Positions 1 to 11,815 of a DNA stretch of 64,000 nt are shown piece by piece. The notes beneath the pieces are model-generated. The model did no database searches. It was given only the letters and a program-made list of their open reading frames with translations, and was not told where the DNA came from. Positions within the stretch are counted from its first letter, which is position 1. Each line of letters begins with the position of its first letter. Source of the DNA: Metopolophium dirhodum (lineage: Eukaryota > Arthropoda > Insecta > Hemiptera > Aphididae). The translations under genes and the position numbers were made by a program. Where the stretch lies: positions 10,049,491 through 10,113,490 of the forward strand of contig NC_083564.1 in NCBI RefSeq assembly GCF_019925205.1, given 5' to 3'.

Positions 1-1029
1 TACATAATAATATTACCTGTATTATAGTATTTTATTTCAATTGATTTTTGGTGGATAAAAATTATATTTCATAATTTCTACTAGGGTTTAGGTACCTGCA
101 AGTCAAACTTTTGTAATGATAGGCTTTAGTGACGTCACCATATAGATACTTTGTTTCGAGCGGTTACAATTATTATATTACTGTTTAAATATTAGTTGCA
201 ACTCTCTGCCATTTATATAAATAAGTTTATTCGTAGTCAAATCTTGATCACCTTGAAAAATAAAAATAATAATATATATTATAATTAAATCTACGAGGTC
301 ACGGATAATGGTATCTTCTTGATGTTTGATTATAGGTTAATTTTTGAAACCATAATTTCATATTTAAATTGTACAACTTAATACTTACATTTAGTACCAC
401 TGTTGTGCATTTGTACAACAGCGACAATTATCGCGTATGTAGCTTAGTTACAAGTATTTTAGGCATATAGAACATGTACTGAAATGAAAACCGGAAGTCT
501 TTATAACGTTGTCTTAACATTCATGATAAGGATGACTCTATCCAAAATCATTTATAACCATAAAAAAAACGATATTCAGTATCGTATTTTTAATGAGATG
601 TAGATACAATAGTTTAAATAATATTCTAGAAAATTCAACAACCCTACAATGCATAGTGTTGCTTGTGAACAACAATGTTTTTTATAGTATTCAAATAAAA
701 CCAAAAAGATTTTCGTCATTCGCAATAATTATCATAGGTAGTAATTATAATATTATGTCATAATATTCACATCTCGATTGTTGTGCTGACGTTATTTATG
801 GTAGTGGTGATAGGCGTTTTGGTGAACCCGTCGTGGAGAATGTATTAGACAACGTCAGTGAACCATTTGGCGGCCGAATCGTTACTCGTTACCATATTAT
901 TATGAGAGCAACAAGCGCAACACTTGAAAGGCATCGGAATCCAAGGACTCATCGTATCCATCAGTTAGTTTTAGTACAATATTACTTGCGGGAAGTTCGA
1001 CACGTGTGGTAGATTGTAGAACCTGTGTT
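1..1029. other. gene-free AT-rich DNA with a GC-richer patch
   Basis: I see no gene here. From about 780 to 1029 the composition becomes richer in GC and CpG than the surroundings, but both strands are broken by stops and I recognise no product. The patch may be a decayed mobile element. Confidence 0.4.
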
Positions 1030-1140
1030 AACGGATTTCAGCGTCCAGCTGATTACAGCCCGGCTCTGGGAAGTCGCTACAACTCGTTTGCGCACAATTT
1101 ACGAACAATAGAAACCTTTTTTCAAAGAAATTTATCCACG
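1030..1140 (+). repeat. relic repeat with a SFAHNL-type reading frame, also near the right end
   Basis: The stretch around 1076-1130 matches, in the opposite orientation, the stretch around 63140-63200. Both carry the core CTCGTTTGCGCACAATTTAC or a near variant. Both translate in one frame to a short SFAHNL peptide followed by aromatic and basic residues, which suggests a shared coding ancestor, probably a transposable element. Shorter versions of the core lie on the minus strand near 2286-2300 and 2322-2340. I cannot name the family. Confidence 0.45.
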
Positions 1141-1291
1141 CATAAGATGTACATAATCTGCGTACCTCCAAATTTTCGAATTGGTCATTACTGATGTTGG
1201 AAAATTATTATACTCAAACAACATTTTCCTTCACCTTATAAGGCTTAGGACTTTCTGTCTCATCATATTCTGATGTTATATGACTTATAAC

Positions 1292-1478
1292 CTGGGCTTG
1301 AAACCGTAATTATTTTTTCCGATTTTGATTTCGGTTTCGGATATCGGTATTTATTTTTTCTGATTTCGTTTTTGGTTATGAATATCGGTTTTGGTTTTTT
1401 TTATTTTGTTTTCGGTTTCGGTATTGATTTCGGGTTTGAATGGTTTTAACCGGTATTCAAAATCGGTATCAAGCCCTG
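1292..1478. mobile_element. short hAT-like MITE rich in TCGGTTTCGG-type repeats
   Basis: The 187-bp element starts CTGGGCTTGAAACC and ends GGTATCAAGCCCTG, which are imperfect terminal inverted repeats. The flanks CTTATAAC (1284-1291) and CTTATAAT (1479-1486) look like an 8-bp target duplication with one change, the length expected for hAT elements. The interior consists of degenerate TTTCGGTATCGG-like units. No coding capacity. Confidence 0.65.
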
Positions 1479-2439
1479 CTTATAATTTATATGTTATATA
1501 ACTAGCGGATTTAAAAATATTGTTTGAACTATTTATTTTAGAACACCTTCCTTAGAAATCCATTATTCACAATTTCGTCAAATTACAATTAGGTACTTTA
1601 AATTATTTATACAAAAAAGTCATTAAAATTTACAAATTGCACAATTAATTACAATTACAATAATTTTCATATCAAAACATTTAATTATTTATTTTGTTAA
1701 TACATATTTAATATTTAGTGGCACGCGTTTGCATAACAATTTTAAAAGATCAGTTTTTTTGGATTTTTAATCAGAATATATTATTTTCATATTTTTTTCG
1801 TAAAATTTTGTTCGGTGAATGTGAGGGTGGGAGGTATAAAATGTACTATTGAAGTGCATGTGAATGTTTTCAGGTCCGTTCGTTGTTCTTGGATATTGTA
1901 TGGTTCACTAGCCCATAATTCTAGCCTAAAATCAGCATCAGAATCAATATGATTTTTTAATATATAGTCTGGATAATCCATACTTATATTTCAAGGAGCT
2001 ATTGTCATTATTTCAGTAAATGCGTCCGGAACTTCATTAGAGTTAAATAAGGTAAACCAAAATAGTGTTTAATAGCCATCTTCCAATTTCAGAATCATTT
2101 TTCTAGTATTATTTTGGTAACACTTTATTTTTATCAAACGCCTGAACCAACTATGCCCTTTATCAATTGACGGGTGTTTAATTGATATCAATAATATTGA
2201 TCGTGTACGGGTAGCTTAAGACAACCTTTACACCCAAAACTGTACCAACCAGCTGGTTTTCATTGTTCACTATTTTCAATGTTGTGCGCTAACGAGTTGT
2301 TGTAAATTTAAAATATATATTAATATGTGCGCAAACGAGTCTCCAACTCCATGGTCAGCGACGCATCCTACATTCCACATTAAAATATAGAAATAAATAG
2401 GTTTGATTAGGTTAACCTTTTTTTTTTTTGTGAATCGAC
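1479..2439. other. no gene seen
   Basis: AT-rich DNA with no supported gene. Short minus-strand matches to the CTCGTTTGCGCACA repeat core occur near 2286-2340. Confidence 0.4.
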
Positions 2440-2640
2440 GACGCCGCTTAAAATGCTTTTGCAGTACTGCCGTCCACTGGGCACTGGTCGGCCACAGTCG
2501 TTGAACCAGAATAGCCGAATGTTTCGGTTAAAGTCATCGTGGCACAGGACAGATGGTGACTCACCTCACCGTCAGCTTTACGTTAGCACATCAGCATAAC
2601 ACTGTCTCCGTGAACTACAACATGTCCTAGTACTTAGCAC
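2440..2640 (-). pseudogene. EcKinase relic: catalytic-loop segment of exon 2
   Basis: On the minus strand one frame reads SVLCHDDFNRNIRLFWFND then CGRP, clearly related to SVLCHGDFNRNNLLFRYDD..GRP of the intact copy at 32502-34249. Upstream in the same frame, ADVLT followed by three stops aligns with ADAMKTLRRVME of that copy. HGD has become HDD, three stops interrupt the helix before the catalytic loop, and nothing recognisable remains beyond GRP. This is a dead fragment, about 10 kb beyond the recognisable end of the array. It belongs to the FRYDDGGRP subgroup. Confidence 0.75.
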
Positions 2641-5038
2641 TGTACGGATGACCGTGGAATCTGTGAACACACACATACAAATCGATACTTCCAATGAAGT
2701 GTGGTATTTTTTGTGGGAAGAAATCACCCTGTATTACAGTACAAAATACTATACAATACTGAATACACTGAAATCCGAATAAAACTATTATAAGTACTCA
2801 ATTTTGGGCTGCCAGGTCTGTCAGCCAAGTATGATGAGGTGTTCAAAATTCAAAATACCAAAATACATCCGTCTATTTTTTAAATACAATTCTAAACTTT
2901 AAACCTTCATCTTAACTTTCAACTTCAAATATTTATATTATATAATATCCGTTTTTAGATGTATGAAAGTCAAGTGTTCATACAATCAGATACGTTGGTA
3001 CCCGATTTTTGACTTAGCAAATAATCCATAAAATATAGTAGGGATTCCGGTACATGTATGTACTATACCTAATAATACTTATACCCGTTCAATATAAAAC
3101 ACGACAGTAAAATGGTGACTTCTTCAAACCCATTGGTTGGTAATAATTAAAAACTAATAAATATCGATAAAAATAAAGTAGACGGTAACGTGAAATATAA
3201 AACTGAAACTGTAAACGTTCTAGATCAACGAAAAAAATCAATTAAACTCTCAGAAGATTTTAAATGTGTCTAAAACGTCAGAGTTTTCATAAAACCAAAA
3301 TAGATATTACGCATATTAGAATATACTTCAATCAATAATTTGGTATTTACTATTTACAAAACAAAATTATACAGTGTTGAAAAAGTTTGGAACGGTTATT
3401 AGACTTATTAGGACTGATAAACAATAATACGATATTATTAATGAATTAATGAAGTGATTAAATATTTTACCTAATTTGCAGCAGTGTAACTTTATATAGG
3501 TATGTAGGTATAAAAATATGCAAACAGTAAATAAAGCGTTTAACATTTTTTGAACGCCATGTATTTAAAACCACATTCGCCTTCATTACGCATTAAAATA
3601 ATAAACACAACTGTAAGCCCAAACTCTTAAATAATTATAATGTATCGGTAATACAAATAAACTGTCACAACTGTATAATGTTTTTATTTAATTTTTATTG
3701 AATACTTATCAATATATGGATAATATAGGGCATTTCATAAACATGGACGGATATTAAATAATTGGTATTTTTTTTCTGTTTTCATGGCAGTATTGATTTA
3801 ATTTTTGTTGTTATCCGTTATATCCTTTGGATTTGAGATTCTTAATGGTTTACAAGATTTTCGTTAATCATGGTACGTCTGAATGTCGAGGCTCGTATTT
3901 TAGTACTCAAAACGCATACAAACACATGGCAATTTCCGTTACTATTTTCACCGCAGCCAGGGTGCGCATATTCCCGATATTTTGTTTTACACTTAAATCA
4001 GAGAATATAATATACAAGACATTAATACACATATTTTTGTAAAAAAAACTACTTTAAAAAAGTTAGTTCTAAATAGTTTTCGTCCATGATTATAAAAGAC
4101 ACTATACGTGTATAATCAAAAATTTCACAAAAGTTTATTAAACTTTTTTTTGTTTATTCCGATAATCATAACAATGTTATTATTTATATTTTAGTATTTT
4201 ACAATTTACAATACTTGCTCAAAAGTGATAGATATAAAATATAATAATTGACCGTGGATTACAATAACTGAATTACCTGGGAAGGTACCCAGTGGTAACA
4301 CCATATTATGTATACCTACGTATGTGTATTTTAATTTTTAATACATTTTATTGTGTTATTACTTATTAATAGTATATTCTAAACAATTATATTTGTGAGT
4401 TTTATTTACTTTATAATTTACAGGTTTGTCAGCCATTTGCAGACTATAAATAATAATATATGTTACGGTAAAAGTACCTACCTAACCTAGGATACACAAA
4501 ATAGTTTAGTCAAACCCCGAATGATTTTTGTAGTTTGGACTTTAACAAACGAGATCTGGTCAATCTTAGGATAAACAATCAGTGTTAGTAAAAGTCCAAA
4601 ATTGTTTACCAATTGTGTGATATTTTTTATGCTGGTTGTTGATTAATATATGTAGTCCGAAATTATTATATATATATATAATTTACAATATAATTTATTA
4701 TATTAAATTAAATTAAAGTTATTATGATATATTATGACAAAAAATGTTTATTATAATTATTATTATTACTATAATTTATTATATAACAAAATTGAAACTA
4801 TTGCGTTCATTTTACAACCATCGATTTTGGGGATTTTCATTTCGACTTAAATATAACAGATAAAAACGGAAGACCTTGACACGTGTACCTACTCATACTG
4901 CCAATAAATTAGCCAAAATGTACCTATCTTAATGATGTGATAAAAGTTGTTCATATACGTAACACTGTGTTGTACGTAGAACTAAGTTTACGAGAAGGAA
5001 CAGGTTTTATAATAGACAAATGATAATGGTATAATATA
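2641..5038. other. no gene seen
   Basis: About 2.4 kb of AT-rich sequence with only short chance reading frames on both strands, no recognisable protein and no clear element ends. Confidence 0.45.
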
Positions 5039-5128
5039 TTGATAATGATATCCAGGCCTATTGAAAATAATAAAGATACCTACGATCAGTGTTCTTTTTA
5101 CAATCGTCGCAAATATTTTATATTCAAT

Positions 5129-5353
5129 ATGTCACATAAAGAACGGTTTTACGAACTTTTGAATAGTATTGTCAAATCGAAAAATGATAAAAATACTTTA
5201 TACATAACGAGTGAGAAATATGATGTATTATTGAATGAAGTCAAAGAGTCAAAATCTGTCAAAAAAATGTTAAAAAATGTATTCACTATCGGCGACTTAA
5301 ACTGTTCAATATTGTTAAAATTGGCGCAAAACTTTAGATTTTATCGATTTTAA
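5129..5353 (+). pseudogene. fragment of an integrase-type (KRBA2-like) mobile gene
   Basis: From the methionine at 5129 the frame reads MSHKERFYELLNSIVKS, then ITSEKYDVLLNEVKESKSVKK, then FTIGDLN before ending. This resembles the N-terminal part of the KRAB-A-domain-containing-2-like proteins common in aphid genomes, where an E-K-Y-x-x-L/I-x-x-E-V-K segment precedes a basic region, a V-x-x-I/V-G-D segment and a retroviral-type integrase core. Here the basic linker appears shortened and the integrase core is absent, so the frame is a truncated remnant. An upstream in-frame ATG at 5039 adds 30 residues of no recognisable content. The identification is from memory of the family and was not searched. 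Confidence 0.45.
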
Positions 5354-6239
5354 ATCCACGAACATTGATAGTAAAACTTATAATAAAAATATAGTCGACA
5401 TATTACTTGGATAATAAAATATACTGTACATTATTATATTACATTATTAAAAATGATTTTAATAATATTTAAATTCGTGTTCCTTCCTCATATTTTAAAT
5501 TTTAGATATTATAATTTTCTGGTGCAAAGTCCCAAAACTGACCGATTACGATATCGGTTTTATCAAAATGTTCATCCAAATGAAGTCTCGGCGCCAATTA
5601 TAATGAAACGGGAAAAGACTATTACATTTTAAATTTAAATATTTTATGCGTATACCTATTTGAAATATAATTTGATAACCTAAATTTATTGTAATATCTA
5701 TATTTTAGCTACCTAGTGCAATAAAACGTAGATAAACATTTTTATTTATGCACCTACTTCACGCATTGTGTAGTAACCTATATTAACTATTAAAACAACA
5801 AAGTACCTATACCTTTAAAGTAAACAGTTAATCGACTGAAATAATTAGATAATTTATTAAAGATACCGTTTACATAGTTTGATAATATTAATTTGTGCAC
5901 CAAAAATTACATATTAATATAATAATTAATATATACATAGGTTCATTTTAGAATTGTACATGATATGATAAATACAACGCTATAAAAAAAAATAATAATT
6001 ATAGGTATACCTAGGTACAATCATTAACACGTTAAATATTATATTATTCAAATGTAAAGGCAAATGTAATATCTACATACTATTTTCGTAAAAACGAACA
6101 ATAGAATTGGCGTTAAAAAGTAGAATAAGTAGTACCTATGTATATTAATTGTACAGTGTCATCGTATGTACCCATACTATGTAGGATATATAATTGAGTT
6201 GTATTATTACTACGAATTAAATAGCTTTGTCAAATCTGT
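5354..6239. other. no gene seen
   Basis: AT-rich sequence with no open frame of note and no recognised repeat end. Confidence 0.45.
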
Positions 6240-6915
6240 TATGATATATTGAAATCATATACGCATTGCTTTGATTGTAATTATAATTAATACATCGAAA
6301 TATCAAGGAACAAACTAAACTTACGCATCATGTATCAGCAAACAACTTCAAAGATTCATACGCAGTACTAACATCAAATACCAACATTACACCTATAGAT
6401 ATTGTATTCTGGATTGAATATAGATCCTAATGCCGTGAAGTACTACGTAATACGTTGTGCATAGGCGAAATCTACGGAGGGGGGGCAACTGCCCCCTGAG
6501 AACTGAGTAGGCAATAGCGTCATTTTACCTTATAGATTTTTAGTCTTAGCAGGGATTGCCCTTCCAATAATTTACCCCAGATTACGTCTATGACGGTGAG
6601 TCCAGTGATTTATATTATGATCGCTCTGTACCGCTGCACTACCTACGATTTGTCCAAAGTGAAAAAATACAAGTTGTTTTGTACTTCGTCGGACCCGCTG
6701 GATTTAGTTAGACCGCGGCGTAAATATTTCTACCGACAATATAATATATTATAATATTCAAGATCAAGAACAAATATTGTCCAAAAATACAATCGTATTG
6801 CGACAAAAGCTACCGCGTCCAACTATCAGCTGTGCTATTCTGATTAAACATTAGATATTTATTGGTCACTCACTTTCCCAGTGTTCCGAGTACCACGATT
6901 AAAAGTTTCAATTTT
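6240..6915 (-). pseudogene. EcKinase relic: intron plus the 3' end of exon 1
   Basis: Minus-strand 6915-6874 reads KLLIVVLGTLGK and runs directly into GTGAGTG, matching the exon 1 end and donor FDHLVVALRTLSK|GTGAGTG of the pseudogene at 16840-17790. Plus-strand 6640-6873 aligns with the intron next to that exon (about 17430-17582), sharing TTTCTACCGACAA, TTCAAGA, AAGAACAAAT and GGTCACTCACTTT. Further left, 6260-6320 also matches 17190-17225 (AATACATCGAAA, GAACAAAC). No exon 2 is recognisable to the left. The intron has thus outlived most of the coding sequence. Confidence 0.7.
6460..6592. mobile_element. short hAT-like MITE inside the EcKinase relic intron
   Basis: The element begins CATAGGCGAAATCT and ends AGATTACGTCTATG, imperfect inverted ends. 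Flanking ACGTTGTG (6452-6459) and ACGGTGAG (6593-6600) agree at 6 of 8 positions and may be the target duplication. The paralogous intron at 17400-17420 goes from the ACGTAA sequence to GAGTCCAG without this segment, so the element was inserted after the two copies separated. The interior has a G-run and no frame. A related end, CATAGGCGTAAAT, occurs near 50610. Confidence 0.55.
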
Positions 6916-8770
6916 TTCCAACCATTATTGCAGCAACATTGTTCTTTAATAAACAGTTCAACAACACAAATAATTTACCTGCTCTCCAGAATATTATTAA
7001 ACATACCTTAGTACTTGCTAATACTTTTGAAACATATAAATAATATTAACCTAACATTGAATAAGTTGTTGAATAATATTCAGGTGAAAAATTAACTTAT
7101 TCTTGAGTTAATAATTTATATAATTTATATCCAACCTAAGTCTTAAAAAGGGAATTTTCAAAATTGTAAACGTTTACACATTGTTATATTTTAGAACAAC
7201 TCAGAAAAATATATATTTTATTATTTTAATGCACCTATAGCTATTCATATTATATTATATAAAACAGTATATTTTAGTTTCAATTAAAAAATAATTTAAT
7301 TTATAGATATCCAATAATATATTATAAATAAAAATCATATTTATGATCGTAAAGTGAAAATACCATAACTGCAGCGGTTCCGGCTAGGCAATAATCAGTA
7401 CAAGTTATTTTTTATATTATATAGATTACCATTTTTTTTTAAATTATCTTATTTGCACATTTATTGCATATTTCACAATTTTTACTGCATCTTATATGGA
7501 ACATTGTGATACTTTTTAATGCATAAAAATGCATGCACTACTTTAGTAGTTCTCGATTATTTTAGAATTCATCATTTCCCCTGAAAATTTATCGCGACCC
7601 ACATGGTTTCACTTTACAAGATCAAAAAGTAATTCTAAAAATCAAAGTTTATTTAATACTTTTATCACAATATCACTTATTACTTTATAGGTTTATAATT
7701 AATATATTTTTTATAATGTATTTTCAATAATGATGTGTATGCGAAGTGTGTGTTTGTTCTCTGCTATATGGTTCATAACAGTACTGATGTCGACGACAAT
7801 CTGAGCATTTTCAAACGCAATAGGAATACGATAATATTGTAGCTAATTTTATTTGCTAGTTTTTGATGCCCACCGTAACAGAAAATCCAACTTCACACTT
7901 GTATGAAGATGAGGTCGGGAGTAGTATTTTTATAGCTTCAGCTCAAACAATTAAAAATGTTTGTTGAAATGACAGCCAAAACTGAATCAAATTATTCAAT
8001 TTATATATGTCTTATAAAATAATATTTACGAACATAAGATAAAAATACCAAGACGCATTTCTTACAGCCATCAATATGACATCTTTAAAATTCTAAACCA
8101 TGAGAAGAAAAACATAAAGAAACATCAATGCTTAAATATTTTTGAAGATTATAAGCAGAATGATTTTTTATAGTTTTTTAATCCATATTTAAAAAAAAAA
8201 CTTATAATACATAGTATAGATACCAAACTCAACAGGTTTAAAATAATTAAATAAGTTATATTATATAATAAAAATACTTTACAGTTAGATGTACAATTGT
8301 TATAATATAGTCACTATATGCCTAGTTTTATCTTTATTCATATAGCACGAAAAAATAAAGTAGGTTTAAATAACACAGCAATTTAAAAAAAAAAAATGTT
8401 TGTAATCTTTTAATATTAGGAAATAACATAAAAACTTACGATTTTCACCAAAAAATTATAGTAATGATATCATTTTCATAACTATTGAATCTTTCTAAGC
8501 TTTAAATATACATTATTACATGTTCTTATATTTTTTTGTTTTTTTGTTTTAAAGTTCTTACTTAAATCGCAAAAATAGAATTTTATGAGTTGAATTATCA
8601 TAATTGTTATATTTATTTATTCTCTTTGTGTTATTTTCATGTGAATTATCGGTCGGCCTATTGCCTCAGATATTGATTGTATATTATCTTTCTTAAAAAT
8701 TGTATTGTTTACATTCTGCGACCAACGCCCTATTATTATTACTATTATTTTTTATTATTATTATAATGTT
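6916..8770. other. no gene seen
   Basis: About 1.85 kb, very AT-rich, with homopolymer runs. No reading frame, RNA gene or clear element boundary is visible. Confidence 0.4.
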
Positions 8771-8772
8771 GC

Positions 8773-8888
8773 GTTTTTGTGGTTAGGTATTAAAGCGACC
8801 ATACTTTTTTATATTTTGTGATCCACTATTATAGCGATCTGTTTTATTTATTTTGTGATCCGCTATTAAAGCGAACACCAAAATTATT
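8773..8888. repeat. degenerate tandem repeat, about 38-bp unit, three copies
   Basis: Three successive units share TTTTGTGATCCRCTATTAWAGCGA: the first is diverged (TTTTTGTGGTTAGGTATTAAAGCGA), the second is near 8814 and the third near 8850. The unit is about 38 bp with AT-rich spacers. It borders the truncated 3' side of the transposase fragment at 8950-9293. Confidence 0.5.
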
Positions 8889-8949
8889 TATATTATTTTT
8901 TGGTGCACACGGTTGCCGACAATTATTATAATTATTATTATGTAGACTA

Positions 8950-9293
8950 GTATACGAATCCCCGGTGGCCAGAAAACGTAAAGTCACGGCTAATCTTTCC
9001 TCTACACTTATAGGTTTCCTCCAATGCGTGGTTTGTTTTTCTACTTGCGGACGAATCAATGAAACTAAATACTTGAAGTCAGAATAAGTCATGTGAACGA
9101 AATTTTCAAACTGTCCACTCTCTTGAAACAGCAAATCATTGATTAAATTTAGTCCACCATGTTCATCCTTATTCTTAAAATATTGAGTGATCCACCAACG
9201 TCTTTTTTGTTTTTTTTTGATAAGTGACTTCAAAATTATGAACGTGGCACCTGCGATGACTATGCGTCTTTTTACAAGTTCGTTATTGAACAT
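8950..9293 (-). pseudogene. PIF/Harbinger-type transposase, N-terminal fragment
   Basis: The frame starts at the ATG at 9293 and reads a basic segment, KRRWWITQYF, FENFVHMTYSDFKYLVSLI, then ISVEERLAVTLRFLATGDSY and TSL. This is the characteristic N-terminal region of PIF/Harbinger transposases (DDE_Tnp_4 family), which precedes the DDE catalytic domain. Similarity stops after TSL near 8950; the remaining 30 or so residues are asparagine-rich translation of an ATT-type repeat. The catalytic domain is absent, so the fragment cannot transpose by itself. Confidence 0.75.
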
Positions 9294-9553
9294 TTTTAAT
9301 AAAACTTATTGGTAACTGAGTACAAAAAAACTGAATGTGAAATGTGGAAGTTAAAGTCGATGATGAACAAATGTCGACGTTTAAGTCGAGAATGAACAAC
9401 TGTCGACTGAATTTAATTTTTGCGAATAATTTTGAGCCAGTTAGAGCGGCTCCGGCCAGCTCGCCTATAGTGTTTACACAATGCGCTCAGTGATCATGTT
9501 TTGCTCGCGGTCACTACGGCTCGACCGTGTTTTTGCTCAAGTGTATACGCGCC
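9294..9553 (-). mobile_element. 5' non-coding end of the PIF/Harbinger element with a probable terminal repeat
   Basis: Upstream of the transposase start the minus strand contains a GTCGAC-bearing stretch in duplicate (near 9355-9368 and 9377-9408). It ends in GGCGCGTATACACTTGAGCA at 9553, next to TTA on the plus strand. TTA is the usual 3-bp target of PIF/Harbinger elements, so this is a plausible outer end. I did not find the matching left end, consistent with truncation. Confidence 0.5.
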
Positions 9554-9624
9554 TTACTGTGTGTTGCTATTAAACCTGAGATATTTTCAATAAAAATATG
9601 ATTTCCAAAGCTCAATAGTAAGTC

Positions 9625-9625
<1 letters not shown>

Positions 9626-9665
<40 letters not shown>
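9626..9665. repeat. ATT trinucleotide microsatellite
   Basis: An almost perfect run of ATT units spans this stretch. Confidence 0.9.
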
Positions 9666-10190
9666 CGCGTTATACTTGCTGCTGTGTATTGTCAACGTCG
9701 GTGCCGTCTTTAGTCCCCGCGTAAGTCCGCCAGCAACGTACACGAGTTGTGTGAGAGGCCGCCCAGGTCGTCCAGGTCGACGTCTGCCTACTGCATCAAG
9801 ATCGTTGTCAATCCATCGTCATCTCAAGACTTCAGTAGTGTTAAGTAAGTTTTTAAGTATACTAACCCTATTTTTGTGAGCTCTGTGCCCTGTGGTCATT
9901 GCACCAAACCGAATCGACCACAGAGATCTCCTCCCCATAACTAGCTTGCACCATCCTCATTCCTTCGGTAGGTCTCTCCCGTCCTCGTGTTTGTCGTCGT
10001 CGTACGTAGAATTGCCTACCCACCAAATATCAGGCGAGGGCACATATGGTTGCCTAACCAGTGCAATAGTTCGTGTTAGTGGTGAAATTGGCCATAGCCG
10101 AAACCAAAAATCGTTCTCGGGCATCATCGAGTGGTCCTTCGGGTAGCCCCTATCTTTAGGGTGCTAACAATCAGTATAATATAAATCAAC
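9666..10190 (+). other. GC-richer unidentified block, possible exon or mobile-element piece
   Basis: The composition is clearly less AT-rich than the flanks. A plus-strand frame from 9676 reads a hydrophobic start followed by an Arg/Ser/Pro-rich segment (GRPGRPGRRLPTASRSLSIH). A strong donor-like GTAAGT lies at 9845-9850 within it. A second frame, 9892-10146, has no similarity I recognise. This could be a first exon, a long non-coding RNA, or part of an unrecognised LTR or other element. The microsatellite immediately to the left is a common flank of inserted elements. Confidence 0.3.
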
Positions 10191-10329
10191 AAAAATAATG
10201 CCTTGTTGTCTGTTTTTACACATTTTTCCAACGGATGTTCATGGGATAGATTGATAGATGTGTACGATTGTTATATTATAATGATAATACACCTACTTTT
10301 TATCTTATATTTACATCATAAAACAAAAC

Positions 10330-10450
10330 AAAAAACATGGGTAAGTGGGTGTTGCTTTGCTGTACAGGAGGTTATTGTAATGAATGGTGGTAATACATTT
10401 GAAATCAATGATCATTGAATACGAAAAACGATTTTGAGACGGAGACAGTT
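10330..10450 (-). repeat. terminal module of the long repeat family, inverted copy
   Basis: The segment carries GGTAAGTGGGTGTTGCTTTG and CTGTACAG, then the ATCAATGATCATTGAATACG part and AAACGATTTTGAG. It is a diverged, inverted version of the module at 27851-27968. Confidence 0.6.
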
Positions 10451-10564
10451 TGTCAGCCTAGGATATTTTATGTTATATTTTCATACTGTTATTATTAATA
10501 CGGTAGCCGGTAAGTTGAATAGATATTAGAATAATATACTTTAGAAGTTTCTAGTACCCACGAA

Positions 10565-11100
10565 TAATATTTTTTTTTTTTTTTATTGATCTCAAAAAAA
10601 TTAACATCGACAGCAAAGGCCATTAGTTTACAAATAAACATTAATTAAATACTAAATAATAACATTTTTTTTTTTTATATAAGATTGAACAATTTGGTTT
10701 GTTTCATAAACTTTATTAAATCAATGTTTTTTTCATGATTGGGTCCGAGTGAAGAGTCTAGGTTGTAGGATATCTTATGTGTGGTCCGCTCTTGGTTGAA
10801 CATTAAACAGTCTGATATAATAAATAATATTTTTAAATTATAACAAAAACTAAAATCGTTCTTCTTCGTTAAAATATCTTATTTCATCCAAACTTGAACT
10901 TCAAATAACTATAAAAAAAACCCTGTTTTTAAATATATTTTTTTTAATAAGTAATATAAACATTCATTGCATTTCATGTATCTACGGTTAATGTTTTAGA
11001 GTTACATCAAAAACCAAAATCGACTTTGTCAAAACCCGATTTTGCAAAATTCCTGTTTTTTTTTTCATTTTTTAGATTTTGTTTTTCCTAATGGTTTTGA
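10565..11100 (-). repeat. inverted, shortened copy of the long repeat family
   Basis: Shared landmarks on the minus strand are GGTTTTTGATGTAACTCTAA, an ATCGGGTTTTGACAAAGTCG-like segment and the T-rich runs found at 26750-26850. The body is much shorter than the copies at 26521 and 36745. Confidence 0.45.
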
Positions 11101-11815
11101 AAACTATTTAGTTTCAACTTTTAATTCTATGTAACGATTTAAGCGTGTATATAACAAGACTCATCAATATGAGTATAAAAATAAATAAAATATTATAACA
11201 CAAAAACACGAGAATAATAAATTCAAGAAACAGCAATACTTGCCATATTTTTAGATCTTGAGCAAAGCCATTTTTTGTAAATAATTGATTTAATTAGTTT
11301 TGTGAAAAAAATGTATTAATTACATAAAATAATTCAACATCTTAAACATATTCACTCAACAAATGCTTTTTATGTACAAGTGTACAACCTAAAAAACAAA
11401 ACTATAGTCATTATATTATGTTCAAATGTATTTCAATTTAATATGTATTTAATTGAGATTATTATCTAAATTTCTTACTTTATGTTATCTGTATTTACTC
11501 TATATATCTGTACGATTCCTTAAAGATCGTTATTATTTATTGTAAATTATTATTACTATGATTATTATTATATTGAACAAGTAGTAGAATATAATACAAA
11601 ATAAATTTAGATCTACGATTAATGTAGTGACAATATAACAATTTTTACTTACATCATAAAACATAAAAATATCTAGTTGATTAAAAATACATACGTTATT
11701 TAACTATATTATGAAGCATGTCATGGTGAATTTATGGTGCACCACACAAAGCAATGGAATAAACATTCAGTCCATCACACTCAGGAATCTAGACTCACAT
11801 ATGATTGATCCAAAC
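11101..11815. other. no gene seen
   Basis: AT-rich, no supported feature. Confidence 0.4.
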
